Source: Lentisphaerae bacterium GWF2_50_93
Lineage (GTDB): Bacteria; Verrucomicrobiota; Lentisphaeria; Victivallales; GWF2-50-93
DNA: 64,000 nucleotides
Assembly (NCBI GenBank): GCA_001804815.1
Contig: MHBI01000005.1
Span: 1 to 64,000 of the forward strand
Reading direction: 5' to 3'
In this document: positions 15,902-24,513 of the stretch, piece by piece
Numbering within the stretch: position 1 is the stretch's first letter
Layout of the letters: the number at the start of each line of letters is the position of its first letter
The notes under the pieces: generated by a model
Told to the model about the DNA's origin: nothing
Seen by the model: only the letters and a program-made list of their open reading frames with translations
Databases searched by the model: none
Made by a program: the position numbers and the translations under genes

Positions 15902-16710
15902 CCGTTCTTTTCCGGATCAAGATCCTCGACATCGCCGAATCTGAGGACGCCGCGCTTGCTTGTCTTTACAAACTCGATGAATTCCTGTACTTCCGGAAGA
16001 TCCGGAACATCGCTCTTGATTTTCTCAATCGCGTTGGGGATGGTGAGCTTGCTCCTGAAGAAGATCTGGTAGACGTCCCTTACCGCCTCGATGGTCTCCT
16101 TTGAGAAGCCGTTGCGCCTGAATCCGACGATGTTGATACCGAGGATGGCGCCGTTCCTTCCGCTGCAGATCATAAAGGGAGGCAGGTCCATTGAGATCGC
16201 CGAACAGCCGCTGAGGACGGCGAAACGGCCGACCCTGCAGAACTGGTGGATGGCGGTCTGTGCCGAAATAAGGCAGTTGTTTCCGATGTTCACATATCCG
16301 CCGAGGGTGGCGCAGTTGACGAGGATTACCCTGTCTCCGATGACGCAGTTGTGGGCGATGTGGGAGTTTGCCATGAAGAGGCAGTTGCTGCCGACAGTCG
16401 TTACTGTATCAGGCTGTGTTCCGGGCTGTATGGTCACATACTCGCGGATGAAATTGCTGTTCCCGATCTTCGTGTAGGAAATTCCGCCCTTGAAATTGTA
16501 GTCCTGGGGATTTGTTCCGATGCAGGCGAAAGGATAGACGGCGTTATTCGTCCCCATGGTCGTGTACCCGCCGACATAGCAATGCGCGATCAGCTTGGAG
16601 CCGGCCCCGATTGTGACATCAGGTCCTACTATGCAATACGGTCCGATTTCAACGTCGTCTGCGATATTCGCCTTCGGGTCGACAATGGCTGTCTGATGGA
16701 TTTTAGGCAT
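15898..16710 (-). CDS. lpxA: acyl-ACP:UDP-N-acetylglucosamine O-acyltransferase
   Basis: This 270-residue left-handed beta-helix enzyme carries out the first step of lipid A synthesis, moving a 3-hydroxyacyl chain from ACP to the 3-OH of UDP-GlcNAc. Hexapeptide repeats run from ANIADDVEIGPYCIVG to about residue 180. The catalytic His is in SHIAHNC, and the C-terminal helical part follows YQIFFRSKLTIPNAIEKI. IGTNPQDYNFKGG and the following loop match LpxA, not LpxD. It is not clustered with lpxD or fabZ here. It indicates an LPS-bearing outer membrane. Confidence 0.9.
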   Translation of the reverse strand: MPKIHQTAIVDPKANIADDVEIGPYCIVGPDVTIGAGSKLIAHCYVGGYTTMGTNNAVYPFACIGTNPQDYNFKGGISYTKIGNSNFIREYVTIQPGTQPDTVTTVGSNCLFMANSHIAHNCVIGDRVILVNCATLGGYVNIGNNCLISAQTAIHQFCRVGRFAVLSGCSAISMDLPPFMICSGRNGAILGINIVGFRRNGFSKETIEAVRDVYQIFFRSKLTIPNAIEKIKSDVPDLPEVQEFIEFVKTSKRGVLRFGDVEDLDPEKNG

Positions 16711-16833
16711 TTCAAATTCCTTTATTTGTAATTTTAATAAGATTTTTCCATGAAAAACCCTTTAATAGACTGCGTTTTCCACAAAAATAAAGCCTCGGAA
16801 CTTTCTTTGAATTATAAATCTTTCTAGTTAATC

Positions 16834-16861
16834 TTGTTTTTTTGACGGCACCCCTTATAGT
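16834..16861 (+). promoter_or_regulatory. possible sigma-70-type promoter of rpmA
   Basis: TTGTTT (16834-16839), a 16-bp spacer and TATAGT (16856-16861) fit a housekeeping promoter moderately well. It would give a leader of about 100 bases for rpmA. It is placed by eye; other T-rich windows nearby could compete. Confidence 0.3.
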
Positions 16862-16971
16862 ATCGGCCTGTTTCTGAGGGAGACTCTCGGGCACCGGATA
16901 TCCATTATTGGACTTCGAACCTCGAATTATAATTCAATTGGATGTAAAATCAAAAATCTTGGAGGATTATC

Positions 16972-17232
16972 ATGGCACATAAGAAAGGTCAATCTAGCAG
17001 TAAGAACGGGCGCGACAGCAAGCCGAAAATGCTCGGAGTAAAGGTATTCGGCGGCGAAGTCGTCCCCGCAGGAAGCGTCATCGTGCGCCAGCGCGGATCA
17101 AAATTCCAGGCCGGCAAGAATGTCGGATGCGGACGTGATTTCACGCTTTTCGCCCTTGTTGACGGGCTTGTCCAGTTCTCAAGGAACAAGAAACAGGTGA
17201 ACATTGTCCCTCAGGCGATGTCCCAGGCCTGA
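16972..17232 (+). CDS. rpmA: 50S ribosomal protein L27
   Basis: The 86-residue protein is a component of the large subunit near the peptidyl-transferase centre. It begins [19 protein letters not shown], the standard L27 N-terminus without the Firmicutes cleavable extension. Also visible are [19 protein letters not shown] and the core up to [19 protein letters not shown] precedes the ATG. The usual partner rplU (L21) is not upstream: the preceding 260 bp are non-coding and lpxA is on the other strand. A terminator separates it from obgE. Confidence 0.95.
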   Translation: MAHKKGQSSSKNGRDSKPKMLGVKVFGGEVVPAGSVIVRQRGSKFQAGKNVGCGRDFTLFALVDGLVQFSRNKKQVNIVPQAMSQA

Positions 17233-17254
17233 CGCAGCTGCAATATACGCAATT

Positions 17255-17288
17255 CAATGAAAGCCCAGTCTTTCTGGGCTTTTTTTTT
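17255..17288 (+). terminator. rho-independent terminator between rpmA and obgE
   Basis: AAGCCCAG, loop TCTT, CTGGGCTT run into nine Ts. obgE starts 19 bp beyond, so obgE is expressed by read-through or from a promoter inside rpmA. Confidence 0.85.
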
Positions 17289-17306
17289 ATCCGAGGAATT
17301 TAAAAA

Positions 17307-18299
17307 ATGTTTGTCGACAAGGCTACGATCAAGGTCAAAGGTGGAACAGGCGGCGGCGGATGCTGCAGTTTCTGCAGGGAGAAATACCGTCCCATGGGCG
17401 GTCCCAACGGCGGAAACGGCGGACCCGGAGGCGATGTCATCCTGCTTTCCACTGAAAACGAGCAGAGCCTGGTCGACTATATCTACCAGAGGCATTTTCC
17501 CGCCGAGAACGGGGTCAACGGCAAAGGCAAGGACCAGCATGGCAAGAGAGGACAGGATCTTGTCCTGAAAATCCCGCGCGGCACGGTCGTAAGGGATGTC
17601 AAGACCGGCAAGGTCATTGTTGATCTCGACGGACAGAACACAAGCTTCACAATCGTACATGGCGGCAAGGGCGGCAGGGGCAATGCGAGCTATCTGAGCA
17701 ACTCCAACAAGGCTCCGAGGCAGCGTGAGTCCGGCAAACCCGGAGAGGAATTGGAAATCGAGCTTGAACTCAAGACAATCGCCGACGCCGGCCTTGTAGG
17801 TTTCCCGAACGCCGGAAAATCAACTCTCCTGAGGGCTATTTCCCATGCAATGCCGAAAGTAGCGCCCTACCCTTTCACTACTCTCCATCCCATGGTCGGA
17901 GTCGTCGATTTCCCGGATTTCCACAAGCTTACAGTCGCGGACATCCCCGGGCTGATCGACGGAGCACACATGAACATCGGGCTTGGACACGAATTCCTGA
18001 AGCACATCGAAAGGACGAAAGTGCTCATATACGTCCTTGACATGGCGAGCCTCGAAGGCAAGAAGCCCTTTGACGACTTCACAACCCTGCAGAAGGAGCT
18101 TGAGCTATACATGAAGGGGCTGTCTAAGAGGAGGGCGATCATTGCGGCGAACAAGATGGATCTTCCAGACGCAGCGAAGAACCTCAAGGCGCTGAAAAGA
18201 AAAATCAAGGACATCGAGATAATCCCGGTCAGCGCGATGAACAAGGACAACACCGACACCCTTGTAGCAAGACTGCGTGAAATCCTGGCGGAAGGCTGA
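17307..18299 (+). CDS. obgE: Obg-family GTPase
   Basis: The 330-residue ribosome-assembly and stress GTPase has a Gly-rich Obg fold (1-157: KGGTGGGGCCSFCREKY, GGPNGGNGGPGG), then the G domain: GFPNAGKST (G1, about 165), the PFTT switch, DIPGLI (G3), NKMDLPDA (G4) and VSAM (G5). It lacks the C-terminal OCT extension seen in some Obg proteins. CGAGGAA precedes the ATG. It follows rpmA, the conserved L27-Obg order. Confidence 0.95.
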   Translation: MFVDKATIKVKGGTGGGGCCSFCREKYRPMGGPNGGNGGPGGDVILLSTENEQSLVDYIYQRHFPAENGVNGKGKDQHGKRGQDLVLKIPRGTVVRDVKTGKVIVDLDGQNTSFTIVHGGKGGRGNASYLSNSNKAPRQRESGKPGEELEIELELKTIADAGLVGFPNAGKSTLLRAISHAMPKVAPYPFTTLHPMVGVVDFPDFHKLTVADIPGLIDGAHMNIGLGHEFLKHIERTKVLIYVLDMASLEGKKPFDDFTTLQKELELYMKGLSKRRAIIAANKMDLPDAAKNLKALKRKIKDIEIIPVSAMNKDNTDTLVARLREILAEG

Positions 18300-18300
18300 T

Positions 18301-18324
18301 AATTCCAGCGCAAAGCTGGAATTA
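18301..18324. terminator. hairpin between convergent obgE and tadA
   Basis: AATTCCAGC, loop GCAAA, GCTGGAATT follow the obgE stop directly and abut the tadA stop. There is only a short AT tail, so it is a weak bidirectional terminator or 3'-end stabiliser. Confidence 0.55.
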
Positions 18325-18828
18325 TTATTCATCGATCTTCGGCGGTTTCATTTTCAACCTGCGGACTTCGCGGAAGAATTTCTTCATGATCTCGGAACAT
18401 TCGTCCTCGAGCACACCACCTTTGACCTTCACCTTGTGGAGCATTCCCGGAAAGGAAGTTATCTTCATGGCCGAACAGGCGGCCCCGCAGCGCGGATCGT
18501 GCATTCCAAAGATCACGCTCCGCACTCTTGCGTTGACCATCGCGCCCGCGCACATCGCACATGGTTCCTTCGTGACATAGATGTCGACTTCGTCGAGCCG
18601 CCAGTCGCCGACTGCGTATTCCGCCTGCGTGATCACGAGCATCTCGGCATGGGCGGTGGCATCCTTCAGCTTCTCGACCTGGTTGTAGGAAGAGGCGATC
18701 ACATGGTTCTTGTGGACCGCTACGGCACCGACAGGGACTTCCTTCTCCTCTGCGGCGATTTCGGCCTGGTAAAGGGCCTTGCGCATGAAATATTCCTCAT
18801 CAAACTTTATGATCATTACGTTCACCAT
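18325..18828 (-). CDS. tadA: tRNA adenosine(34) deaminase
   Basis: This is a 167-residue zinc deaminase converting the wobble adenosine of tRNA-Arg(ACG) to inosine. The active site is visible: HAE (with the proton-shuttle Glu) in DATAHAEMLV, and PCAMCAGAMVNARV with both zinc cysteines. The NH2-terminal MVNVMII gives two possible starts; the ATG four codons in is nearer to family length. It is convergent with obgE. Confidence 0.9.
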   Translation of the reverse strand: MVNVMIIKFDEEYFMRKALYQAEIAAEEKEVPVGAVAVHKNHVIASSYNQVEKLKDATAHAEMLVITQAEYAVGDWRLDEVDIYVTKEPCAMCAGAMVNARVRSVIFGMHDPRCGAACSAMKITSFPGMLHKVKVKGGVLEDECSEIMKKFFREVRRLKMKPPKIDE

Positions 18829-18840
18829 TTCATTTATAGA

Positions 18841-18903
18841 CGGGATAACAGGATTAGGATGATAAAATGAATTAAGAAATCCTGAAAATCCAGTTATCCT
18901 GTC
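18841..18903. repeat. inverted-arm repeat, GGATAACAGGAT type
   Basis: CGGGATAACAGGATTAGGAT on the left faces ATCCAGTTATCCTGTC on the right, with about 25 bp between. The arms share GATAACAGGAT with mismatches outside. It lies between the MFS and tadA genes, starting at the end of the MFS frame, and belongs to the loose inverted-arm class seen across the window. Confidence 0.5.
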
Positions 18904-18906
18904 AAG

Positions 18907-20442
18907 TTATTCCTTCTTATGTTCCTTGTGCTTCTTCTCCCGGTCATCGATGTTTTCCGGGGCAAAGCCAAGGGCGGTCTGGTAGATGTCCGACACGACA
19001 CTTATTCCACGGAGCGGATTTCCGACCTTGATACTGCCGAATACTTCTCTGAGCTCAAGCTCCCCTACCCTGACCTTGAGCTTGAGCATCATGGGAGCTC
19101 CTATGAAGGATATTATGGCTATTTGTACGAGGATCAGCATATGCATGTAGGAGAATTGGACTCCGGTGAATATTGTCAGGCTGGACGGATTCTTCGTCAT
19201 GTAGTCCATCACCATTCCTCCGATCAGCGGTCCGACTGCGGCCATGAGCCCGACAACCGTCCAATGCACGGCGATGGCCATCGCCCGGCCGCTTTTCGGG
19301 GAGAGTATGTTGATCATATGGATCTGCGCGATGCCGACTCCCCCGCCAAGCGCGCCTGCAAAGAAGTTCACGATTAGAAGCAGGAGAAGCGGTTCGGAGA
19401 TGGAAAATCCGAAAATGCCGACATTCGCATGTGAGAGGAAAAACCATGAAAGACCCATCATCGGCGCCAGGAACATAATTATCGAAGTAAACGCCCTCGC
19501 ACCGATCTTGTCGATTATATAACCGTTCAGTATGCCGAAGATGACCGGCCCCAGGGAGGCGCTCACTGCCAGCATTGAGAGTTCCGTATAGGTGAAGTTG
19601 AACTCCCTTTTAAGGTAGACAATTCCGAACGATCCCACTATGCCGCACGCGAGATACCAAAGAGAAACAGAGAAGGTCATCCACCTGAAATCATCAATCT
19701 TCAGGGGAGTGGTGATCCTGTCTATCAGGCCTGATAGACTCTGATGCCTCTGGTAGAGTCCTACCTTGGGTTCGGGCACAAACATGTGCACGGCTATGTC
19801 GAGTATTCCCAGGAACGCGGCAACCGAGAAGACAATCGCGAAACCAACATAGCTTCCTCCGGCCTTGCGTGGATCCGGAAACAGGTCCAGAACCCATCCG
19901 GAAAGACCTGTCGCTACAAGAAATGCTATTGTCACCACGCTCTGCCTTATGCCCCAGAAGCGTCCGCTTATCCTGGATGGGACAAGGTCGGCCATCCAGC
20001 TCTGCCACATCGGACCGCATATCTGGGCAAGTAACGCACTGACTGCGATTCCGATAATGATGATCGTCGCCGCAACTGAAGGAGTGTCGAAGAAAAAGAG
20101 CGGAATGAATGCGGGTATGAACCAGAGGACCCTGTGGATTATGGCAAGCACACCCCATAACTTCTTGCGGCTGGACAGGCCTTCAAAGAAGAGCGCCGAA
20201 GGTATCTGCACTACCATCATGAGCTGCTGGATAGTCACCACGAGCCCTATCAGGACGCCGCTTCCGGTCAGGCATTCCATGAGCATGGTCAGAGGGACTC
20301 CCATGCTTATGGCGCACCACGCCATGCCCAGGAAGCCAGCCACGGTGCCGACCTTAAGTCCTCTGCGTATCTCATCTTCGCTCATCGGACGTCCGTCCAG
20401 ATGAACTTTCTGTGTTGAATGCATGTCCATAAAATTTTTCAC
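18907..20442 (-). CDS. major facilitator superfamily transporter
   Basis: This is a 511-residue inner-membrane protein with about 12 hydrophobic helices. The N-terminal cytoplasmic stretch (MSEDEIRRGLKVGTVAGFLG) and the WMADLVPSRISGRFWGIRQS loop between helices 4 and 5 match an MFS group common in Lentisphaerae and Verrucomicrobia. A long central loop (VPEPKVGLYQRHQSLSGLI) splits the halves. The substrate is unknown. The start is GTG 20442 or ATG 20430; part of an inverted repeat overlaps both. It is downstream of alr on the same strand. Confidence 0.85.
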   Translation of the reverse strand: MKNFMDMHSTQKVHLDGRPMSEDEIRRGLKVGTVAGFLGMAWCAISMGVPLTMLMECLTGSGVLIGLVVTIQQLMMVVQIPSALFFEGLSSRKKLWGVLAIIHRVLWFIPAFIPLFFFDTPSVAATIIIIGIAVSALLAQICGPMWQSWMADLVPSRISGRFWGIRQSVVTIAFLVATGLSGWVLDLFPDPRKAGGSYVGFAIVFSVAAFLGILDIAVHMFVPEPKVGLYQRHQSLSGLIDRITTPLKIDDFRWMTFSVSLWYLACGIVGSFGIVYLKREFNFTYTELSMLAVSASLGPVIFGILNGYIIDKIGARAFTSIIMFLAPMMGLSWFFLSHANVGIFGFSISEPLLLLLIVNFFAGALGGGVGIAQIHMINILSPKSGRAMAIAVHWTVVGLMAAVGPLIGGMVMDYMTKNPSSLTIFTGVQFSYMHMLILVQIAIISFIGAPMMLKLKVRVGELELREVFGSIKVGNPLRGISVVSDIYQTALGFAPENIDDREKKHKEHKKE

Positions 20443-20536
20443 CCATAAGATACCTGTGTTTGCACAAAAAACACGGATGCCTGCATATTTTACAGAACTA
20501 TGAACTGGCCAATGGGGAAAGGGTGAAAAATTTTAT
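20429..20536. repeat. 16-bp inverted repeat around the alr-MFS gap
   Basis: ATAAAATTTTTCACCC at about 20430-20444 and GGGTGAAAAATTTTAT at 20521-20536 are perfect complements. The right arm includes the alr stop codon and the left arm includes the MFS start region. It could fold as a long-loop hairpin in the mRNA or be the ends of a small element. Confidence 0.55.
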
Positions 20537-21642
20537 ATGCAGACTCGTTTGACGCGGGAGCCGAATGAGCAGATTATCTCGTAGGGATGGGTGCTTTTCA
20601 GCTGCGCCCAGTTTTCAACAGTTATCGCAAGCGGCCCCTCGCCACCCAGGCAGATGACTTCATCACCGCGCTTGGCATCGGGAAGCTGTTCGAGCGAGAC
20701 AATCGTGTAATCCATGGTCACGCGTCCGAGGACAGGACATGGTTTGCCACTGATGAGGACATAGCCACGGTTTGAAAGTGCAAGCGGAAGTCCGTCGGCA
20801 TATCCGGCTGAAACAATCCCCACCTTCATGTCCTTCGGCAGCTTGTATGTGCCACCATAGCTGATGCTTGTTCCTGCAGGAAGCTCCCTGATGGATACAA
20901 GGCGGGTCTTGAGCGTCAGTATGGACTTGAGATTCAGCACGCGCTGGCCCTGCGAATCAAAAGAGCCGTGGAGGTTGATGCCGGTCCGGACATAATTGAA
21001 AGGCGGCTTGTATGTGACAGGAAAATTATTGATCGCGTCGCTGTTCGCCATGTGTATCTTGTCGAAATCTATCCCTTCCGACTTGAGCTGTTCGAGAAGC
21101 TTCGTGAATTTATACACCTGCTCGAGAGTATATTCACTGCCTGTCATGTAGGCCATTGGAAAATGGGAGTATATCCCTGAAAAGACCATATTCGGAAGTT
21201 TTATAGCCCTGGTGATGACATCAAATGCCTCGGAATCGAGAATCCCCAGCCTGCCCATCCCGGTATCGATGAGGAACTGGCATTCGGCCTTCTTCTTCTG
21301 CCTGACCGCCTCCCTGCTGATGAGCTTCGCGATTTCAAGATCGGTTATGGGGAGGATGAACTTGTTCTTGACCGCTTCCGGGATTTCGTCGGGAAGTACA
21401 CTGCCGATGATCTGCACCGGCAGCTTGATGTCCTTCAGCATCATCGCCTCATTGAGTTCGGCGACTCCTATCCATGATGTTCCGGCATCTGCAAGGGTTT
21501 TCGCGATTTCGCCGACACCGAGTCCGTATGCGTTCGCCTTGAGGACTGAAATAACCCCGCAAGGGCTGACGGTCTTCTGGATGTTCCTGAAGTTCTCCTT
21601 CAGGATCTTCAAATTTATTTCAAGCCATACTCTGCTATTCAT
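20533..21642 (-). CDS. alr: alanine racemase
   Basis: The 369-residue PLP enzyme makes D-alanine for peptidoglycan. The cofactor Lys35 is in VLKANAYGLG, the TIM barrel follows, and the second catalytic base lies in the C-terminal beta domain within SISYGGTYKLPKDMKVGIVS (Tyr). RTGINLHG and GRVTMDY are also conserved. The length is standard. Its 5' flank is the left arm of the GxxExxY cassette, so its original promoter may have been displaced. Confidence 0.92.
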   Translation of the reverse strand: MNSRVWLEINLKILKENFRNIQKTVSPCGVISVLKANAYGLGVGEIAKTLADAGTSWIGVAELNEAMMLKDIKLPVQIIGSVLPDEIPEAVKNKFILPITDLEIAKLISREAVRQKKKAECQFLIDTGMGRLGILDSEAFDVITRAIKLPNMVFSGIYSHFPMAYMTGSEYTLEQVYKFTKLLEQLKSEGIDFDKIHMANSDAINNFPVTYKPPFNYVRTGINLHGSFDSQGQRVLNLKSILTLKTRLVSIRELPAGTSISYGGTYKLPKDMKVGIVSAGYADGLPLALSNRGYVLISGKPCPVLGRVTMDYTIVSLEQLPDAKRGDEVICLGGEGPLAITVENWAQLKSTHPYEIICSFGSRVKRVCI

Positions 21643-21650
21643 AAATATTT

Positions 21651-22075
21651 GCCCACAGATTACACAGATGTTAATTAAAGAACGAAACGTTCATATTCAA
21701 GTTTGGGATAATGTCCAAAGTTTACAAGCAGTCCAACCTTGAATCTTGTCGCATTAAGATAATTCAACAATTGGGCCCGATGCTCATCAACTATTCCGTC
21801 CACCGCTTTTATCTCAATGATAATCTTTTCATAACAAATAAAATCAGGCTGATATATATGTTTTAATTTAGTCCCTTTGTAGTCTAGTCCAATTGACTTT
21901 TGCGGGACAAATGGAATTCCCTGGATTTTAAACTCTATTTCAAGACATTCCTGATAAACAGGTTCGAGAAAGCCGCATCCTTTATCATTGTATACTTCAA
22001 AACACGATCCGATTATTTTAAAAGTCTCTTCCTTGTATAAACCCTGAATTGTCTTCATCTGTGTCATCTGTGGGC
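21651..22075. mobile_element. inverted-arm cassette carrying a GxxExxY gene
   Basis: The left arm GCCCACAGATTACACAGATG (21651-21670) and the right arm, reading inward on the other strand, GCCCACAGATGACACAGATG (22075-22056) are 19/20 identical. Between them is a single gene, the GxxExxY gene at 21675-22067, filling the element. The element lies exactly between pyrC and alr; the right arm holds the pyrC stop codon and the GxxExxY start. No transposase is present. Confidence 0.75.
21675..22067 (-). CDS. GxxExxY protein (PDDEXK-like nuclease fold)
   Basis: The 130-residue protein has the family name motif GFLEPVY (GxxExxY) near residue 28 and the downstream core PDFICYEKIIIEIKAVDGI, which resembles the D...ExK active site of PD-(D/E)XK nucleases. 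The start ATG 22067 overlaps the pyrC stop (ATGA) and lies inside the cassette arm. The function of this widespread family is unknown; a nuclease role is inferred only from the fold. Its codons are more AT-rich than those of pyrC and alr, consistent with a transferred insert. Confidence 0.85.
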   Translation of the reverse strand: MTQMKTIQGLYKEETFKIIGSCFEVYNDKGCGFLEPVYQECLEIEFKIQGIPFVPQKSIGLDYKGTKLKHIYQPDFICYEKIIIEIKAVDGIVDEHRAQLLNYLNATRFKVGLLVNFGHYPKLEYERFVL

Positions 22076-23365
22076 GACGATCCCCGGGATTCCAGCGATG
22101 CAGCTGTAGACGATGTTCCCAGCAACTATTGTCGCCATCGCCTTTCCGCGGACTTCGCATCCATCAAAAGGTGTATTCCTGGACTTGGTGAAGAACGAAC
22201 TGGCGTCAATCTTATGTTTGAGGCTGGGGTCGATTATGGTTATATCGGCAACTGAACCTTCGGCCAGTCCCGTCTTGAGGCCCAGTATTTCCGCAGGACC
22301 GACAGTAAACTTCGAAATGAGCTTTGACAGTGTAAGATGTTTCTTATGATAAAGCTCGGTCATGCATACCGGGACGGCCGTTTCCAGCCCTACAATTCCA
22401 AACGGCGCATAGTCGAACTCGACGAGTTTTTCCGTTTCGGTGTGCGGTGCGTGATCCGTCGCAATAACGGTGATCGTCCCATCTTTGAGGCCTTCGATCA
22501 GCGACCTGCGGTGTTCTTCGGAACGCAGCGGCGGGTTCATCTTGTAGTTCGTGTCGAAATGCTTTATCTCCTCGTCCGTGAGGGCGATATGGTGAGGCGT
22601 GACTTCCGCAGTCACTTTGACGCCGCGCTTCCTGGCGTCCTTTATCATCCTCACGCTCCCTGAAGTGCTGATGTGCTGGAAATGGATCTTCCAGTCAATC
22701 ATTTCCGCAAGGATTATGTCGCGTGCGACCACGATCTCCTCTGAAGCTGCCGGTATTCCCCTTAATCCCAGGAGCACCGACCATGTACCTTCATGCATCA
22801 TGCCGCCGCTGCCGAGTTTTTCATCCTCGCAGTGGTCAAGAATAGGAAGGCCGAAGGACTTGGAATATTCAAGGACGTGCCTCATCAGCTCGTGGTTCTG
22901 GACACATTTTCCGTCATCTGTAAGTGCGACAACGCCAGCCTTCTTCAAACTGCCGATGCCTGTCATTTCCTTTCCTTCCTGGTTCTTCGATATGCAGCCG
23001 CAGAGAAGGACTTTGACGACGGCCTCGTCCTTGGCGATTCTCTTAACCAGCTCGATCGTGCCGGGATTGTCCGTCGGAGGACTGGTATTGGGCATCGCGA
23101 CAACCTTGGTAAAACCGCCTGCGGCCGCCGCCCTTGTGCCAGTCCTGACTGTCTCGCTGTCCGTTTTCCCCGGCTGGCGCAGATGCACATGCATGTCTAT
23201 GAATCCGGGTGCGACAACCAGCCCCTTGAGATCAATGACATCAGCATCCTTGATCTTTGATGGACTTACGATTTTCCCTTCCCTGACTCCGATATCCATC
23301 TTGCGGTCGATGCCGCGCGAAGGGTCTATCACTCTGCCGTTTTTCAGGATATAGCTGGTTTTCAT
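22064..23365 (-). CDS. pyrC: dihydroorotase
   Basis: The 433-residue enzyme performs the third step of UMP synthesis, closing carbamoyl-aspartate to dihydroorotate. It is a class I amidohydrolase: DMHVHLRQPG (metal HxH) near 57-66, VALTDDGKCV, and later metal/proton residues in EVTPHHIALT and ATDHAPHT. The last residues (GIPGIVAHR) are encoded by the arm of the GxxExxY cassette, so the natural C-terminus may have been altered. It is third in the pyrR-pyrB-pyrC order, with a ~210-bp repeat-bearing gap behind pyrB. Confidence 0.93.
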   Translation of the reverse strand: MKTSYILKNGRVIDPSRGIDRKMDIGVREGKIVSPSKIKDADVIDLKGLVVAPGFIDMHVHLRQPGKTDSETVRTGTRAAAAGGFTKVVAMPNTSPPTDNPGTIELVKRIAKDEAVVKVLLCGCISKNQEGKEMTGIGSLKKAGVVALTDDGKCVQNHELMRHVLEYSKSFGLPILDHCEDEKLGSGGMMHEGTWSVLLGLRGIPAASEEIVVARDIILAEMIDWKIHFQHISTSGSVRMIKDARKRGVKVTAEVTPHHIALTDEEIKHFDTNYKMNPPLRSEEHRRSLIEGLKDGTITVIATDHAPHTETEKLVEFDYAPFGIVGLETAVPVCMTELYHKKHLTLSKLISKFTVGPAEILGLKTGLAEGSVADITIIDPSLKHKIDASSFFTKSRNTPFDGCEVRGKAMATIVAGNIVYSCIAGIPGIVAHR

Positions 23366-23440
23366 GATGTAAATTTCACCTTGTATTGATGCCGGCGAGA
23401 CGCCAGCGCTCCCAATTTATTCGATTTACAGTCGCCAATC

Positions 23441-23569
23441 TAATTCAATGTTCAAAGTTCAATGTTGGATGTTCAATTTATTATGTTGGCTTTTTCCGCC
23501 CTCTGCCTCTCTTGTCGGGAATTCAATTCGTCATTCGATATTCCTTGTTCGATATTGGATATTCAATTA
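23441..23569. repeat. inverted-arm repeat, TTCAATGTTCAAAG type
   Basis: The left arm has the iterated form TTCAATGTTCAAAGTTCAAT; the right arm (about 23521-23569) has GATATTGGATATTCAATT and reads as its loose complement. A CT-rich spacer lies between. It sits between pyrB and pyrC and ends four bases from the pyrB stop. Confidence 0.5.
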
Positions 23570-23573
23570 GAGT

Positions 23574-24509
23574 TTACTTCTCAAGACATCCTGCGACCAG
23601 GTAAAGGACTGCCATTCTGACAGCCAGTCCGTTGGTGACCTGTTCGAGGATTACCGACTGCGGACCGTCCGCGATGCTTGCCTCGACCTCGACGCCGCGG
23701 TTGATCGGGCCCGGATGCATTACGAGGGCATCAGGTTTTAGATATTTTATGGTCTCGCGGTTCAATCCGAAAATGTTCGCATATTCGTTGACGCTGGGGA
23801 AGAAGGATTCCCTCTGGCGTTCATGCTGGATCCGGAGCAGGTTCACAACATCTGCATCCTCGATGGTGTCCTTGAGATTATCACAGACCCTGACACCGAT
23901 TTTTCTGAACTCCTTCGGTACAAGCGTCGCCGGTCCGCCTATTGTGACCTTGGCACCGAGTTTGATGAGCCCCCAGATATTGCTTCTTGCAACTCGGCTG
24001 TGGAGGATGTCCCCTACGATTGCGACCTTTAGCCCTTCAAGCTTGCCTTTCTTCTGGATGATAGTGAACATGTCGAGGAGGGCCTGTGTCGGATGCTCAT
24101 GCGCACCGTCTCCGGCATTTATGACTCCGCATCTGAGGTTCTTCGCGAGCATCTTGTGGGCGCCTGCGGCGGAATGCCTCATTACGATGAGATCCACCTG
24201 GAGCGCCTCGATGTTCTTGGCCGTATCCAAAAGCGTTTCACCCTTGCTCAGACTGCTTGTCGACGCAGACATGTTGACGATGTCGGCGCTGAGACGCTGT
24301 TCTGCCAGCTCGAATGAGGCCCTGGTCCTTGTACTCGGTTCGACAAAGAAGTTGACAACCGTCTTCCCTCGCAGCGCAGGAACTTTCTTGACCCTGCGTT
24401 CGGAAACCTTCTTGAATTCCAACGCCGTGTCGAGGATCAGCTGGATCTCTTCGGCCGACAGGTCGTAAAGAGCGAGCAAATCTTTTTTCGTCCATCTTGT
24501 CATATTCAT
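23574..24509 (-). CDS. pyrB: aspartate carbamoyltransferase catalytic subunit
   Basis: The 311-residue enzyme condenses carbamoyl phosphate and aspartate. The carbamoyl-phosphate loop [10 protein letters not shown] is near 54-63, HPTQALLD near 134, and [10 protein letters not shown] near 262. The start was placed at ATG 24509 ([10 protein letters not shown]), seven codons from the conserved first helix; the 35 residues further upstream overlap pyrR and are not family-like. No pyrI regulatory gene is adjacent. It follows pyrR by 4 bases. Confidence 0.93.
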   Translation of the reverse strand: MNMTRWTKKDLLALYDLSAEEIQLILDTALEFKKVSERRVKKVPALRGKTVVNFFVEPSTRTRASFELAEQRLSADIVNMSASTSSLSKGETLLDTAKNIEALQVDLIVMRHSAAGAHKMLAKNLRCGVINAGDGAHEHPTQALLDMFTIIQKKGKLEGLKVAIVGDILHSRVARSNIWGLIKLGAKVTIGGPATLVPKEFRKIGVRVCDNLKDTIEDADVVNLLRIQHERQRESFFPSVNEYANIFGLNRETIKYLKPDALVMHPGPINRGVEVEASIADGPQSVILEQVTNGLAVRMAVLYLVAGCLEK

Positions 24510-24513
24510 ACCC

